NCBI GenBank assembly: GCA_943355045.1 | Contig: CALRDY010000037.1 | Span: 1-5,704 of the forward strand | Length of the DNA: 5,704 nucleotides | From: Candidatus Nomurabacteria bacterium | GTDB lineage: Bacteria; Patescibacteriota; Minisyncoccia; Phycocordibacterales; Phycocordibacteraceae | Direction: 5' to 3' | Part shown: positions 4,544-5,704 of the stretch, piece after piece | Layout: every line of letters begins with the position of its first letter | How positions within the stretch are numbered: the stretch's first letter is position 1 | The notes under the pieces: model-generated | Databases searched by the model: none | The model's input: the letters and a program-made list of their open reading frames with translations, nothing else | Told to the model about the DNA's origin: nothing | Translations under genes and position numbers: made by a program

Positions 4544-5488
4544 ATGGACAAACCAAAAACAACGCCGAAGGATTTCTTTCTGTGGGCGGGGGCGATGGTT
4601 ACTTTTTACTGGAGCGTCATCGCGGCGGTCCTCCTCATGTTCAATTATATCGACTACACGTTTCCGAATGTGCTCGCGTATCTCCCGGCCGACCCGTATC
4701 AGAGCGGCATCAGCAATGAGATGGCGTCGATTATCGTCCTCCTCCCGCTCTACATGCTCCTCATGCGGTTCATACGCAAGGATGCCGTACTCGATCCTTC
4801 ACGCAATGAGATCTGGGTGCGCCGCTGGGCGCTCATCCTGACGCTCTTCGTCGCAGGCGTCGCGATGGCGGTAGACCTCATTACGCTGCTCACGACATTT
4901 TTGAGCGGAGAGGCTCTGACGACGGCATTCCTGCTCAAGGTGCTCATCATCCTGCTTGTCGCAGGCGGCGTCTTCATGCATTTCATCGCTGACCTGAAAG
5001 GGTACTGGACTGCCTTCCCTCTGCGCAAGCGCACGGTAAGCATCGCTTTCGCAATTCTCGCTCTCGCGGTCGTGGGATCAGGTTTCTTCATCGTCGGTAC
5101 GCCCGCCGAGGCGCGTCTCGCGCGTTTTGACGCGCAGAAAGTCAACGATTTGCAAAATATTCAATTTCAGATTATCGGCTTCTATCAGGCGAAGCAAAAA
5201 TTGCCAGGCGTAATCACTGACCTCAACAATTCGCTCGCGTACGGCCCGATGCCGATGGACCCGCAGTCTGGCGAGTCCTACGTGTATCAGCCGGGCGAGG
5301 GGCTCTCATTCAAGCTCTGCGCGGCATTCAATGCATCGAGCCGCGGGAATCAAACCATGTATGCCGAACCTATGGCGGTCTCGCCTATGGGCGGGAAAAT
5401 GGCTGCACCAGACAATTGGCAGCACGGCGCGGGGAACTTATGTTTCGATCGCGTCATTGATCCTGCCTTCTACCCGCCGCTCAAGTAG
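4544..5488 (+). CDS. DUF5671-domain membrane protein with pilin-like C-terminal region
   Basis: The product is 314 residues. The N-terminal 185 or so contain five hydrophobic segments (about 11-38, 60-78, 95-119, 127-149 and 163-185). Phrases I associate with DUF5671 proteins of Parcubacteria are TPKDFFLWAGAM, RNEIWVRRWALILTLFVAG and FMHFIADLKGYW. The function of the family is unknown. After helix 5 comes a soluble domain of about 130 residues, likely outside the membrane: RFDAQKVNDLQNIQFQIIGF, KLPGVITDL, MPMDPQSGESYVY, LSFKLCAAF. This order resembles the globular part of type IV pseudopilins. Cys259 and Cys300 could form a disulfide. I chose the ATG at 4544, because an upstream in-frame GTG (4490) would run through the TATAAT promoter. 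leuS follows after 30 bp and may share the transcript. Confidence 0.82.
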   Translation: MDKPKTTPKDFFLWAGAMVTFYWSVIAAVLLMFNYIDYTFPNVLAYLPADPYQSGISNEMASIIVLLPLYMLLMRFIRKDAVLDPSRNEIWVRRWALILTLFVAGVAMAVDLITLLTTFLSGEALTTAFLLKVLIILLVAGGVFMHFIADLKGYWTAFPLRKRTVSIAFAILALAVVGSGFFIVGTPAEARLARFDAQKVNDLQNIQFQIIGFYQAKQKLPGVITDLNNSLAYGPMPMDPQSGESYVYQPGEGLSFKLCAAFNASSRGNQTMYAEPMAVSPMGGKMAAPDNWQHGAGNLCFDRVIDPAFYPPLK

Positions 5489-5518
5489 GTTTTTCGGGAT
5501 GTGAATGAACGTTCGGCT

Positions 5519-5704
5519 ATGGCATACGACCATCAAGAGATAGAGAAAAAGGCCCAGGAGAAATGGGCTGGTCTGAGTCTGTACGAGACGGATCTCAAAG
5601 ATGAGACGAAAGAGCCGTACTATCTGCTCTTTGAGTTTCCGTATCCGTCCGGCGACCTGCACATCGGGCACTGGTATGCGTATGCGATAACCGATATCTA
5701 TGCG
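5519..5704 (+). CDS. leuS: Leucyl-tRNA synthetase, N-terminal fragment (continues beyond window)
   Basis: Only the first 62 residues are present. They begin with a helical, charged stretch ending in EKWAGLSLYETD, the usual LeuRS opening before the catalytic domain. The class I ATP-binding signature follows: YYLLFEFPYPSGDLHIGHWYA, with HIGH at residues 48-51. The FPYPSG-x-LH-x-GH form points to LeuRS rather than ValRS or IleRS. The enzyme charges tRNA-Leu in the cytoplasm. The start is the ATG at 5519. A GTG at 5501 is in frame after the upstream TAG (5486-5488), but the ATG fits the family better. There is no clear Shine-Dalgarno and no -10 six bases upstream, so read-through from the DUF5671 promoter 30 bp away is likely. 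The KMSKS motif and editing domain lie outside the window. Confidence 0.87.
   Translation, partial: MAYDHQEIEKKAQEKWAGLSLYETDLKDETKEPYYLLFEFPYPSGDLHIGHWYAYAITDIYA

Noticed and set aside
1..5704. Alternative genetic code with TGA as glycine
   Set aside because: TGA ends the 1998, 2233 and 2862 genes at sensible places, and no recognised domain contains an internal TGA.

Overview
The window looks like a piece of chromosome from a member of the Candidate Phyla Radiation (Patescibacteria), most likely a Parcubacteria lineage of moderate GC, Kaiserbacteria-like. This is inference. It rests on a DUF5671-type five-helix membrane protein, a single-domain SWIB protein, several short proteins of unknown function, compact gene spacing, and an aminotransferase and LeuRS whose motif wording I associate with this group. 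TGA ends several genes here, so the TGA-to-Gly code of Gracilibacteria/Absconditabacteria is not in use.

Layout. Positions 1-583 hold the C-terminal part of a class I/II PLP-dependent aminotransferase (+). A very symmetrical bidirectional terminator (593-631) separates it from a convergent SWIB-domain gene (649-900, -). A divergent promoter region leads into a run of plus-strand genes: a four-helix membrane protein (1057-1476), a heptad-repeat coiled-coil protein (1561-1956), a 77-residue charged protein (1998-2231) coupled to a five-helix membrane protein (2233-2736), and a membrane-anchored 105-residue protein with a textbook promoter (2862-3179). A 196-bp structured intergenic region (3180-3375) follows. 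Then come the conserved ATPase gene ychF (3376-4473), the DUF5671 membrane protein (4544-5488) and the 5' end of a leucyl-tRNA synthetase gene (5519 to the window end).

How the parts relate. The edges are housekeeping genes (aminotransferase, ychF, leuS) and the middle (about 1057-3179) is a cluster of short lineage-specific genes, mostly membrane proteins. No metabolic pathway links them. The clearest shared feature is regulatory. Several genes have a -10-like hexamer ending 6-9 nt before the start codon, two of them with a TGn extension and exactly 6 nt of spacing (1998 and 4544), and no Shine-Dalgarno sequence. This predicts leaderless or nearly leaderless mRNAs. The 2862 gene is the contrast: a consensus TTGACA/TATACT promoter, a leader of about 45 nt and a purine-rich ribosome binding site.

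Other points of interest are a 17-pair hairpin inside the coiled-coil repeat DNA, an 11-bp perfect inverted repeat inside the 2862 gene, a nested hairpin just after it, a YchF whose NxxE nucleotide-specificity motif reads NRKS, and a pilin-like C-terminal domain on the DUF5671 protein. I found no tRNA, rRNA, CRISPR array, transposase or insertion sequence. No stretch over 300 bp lacks a gene.
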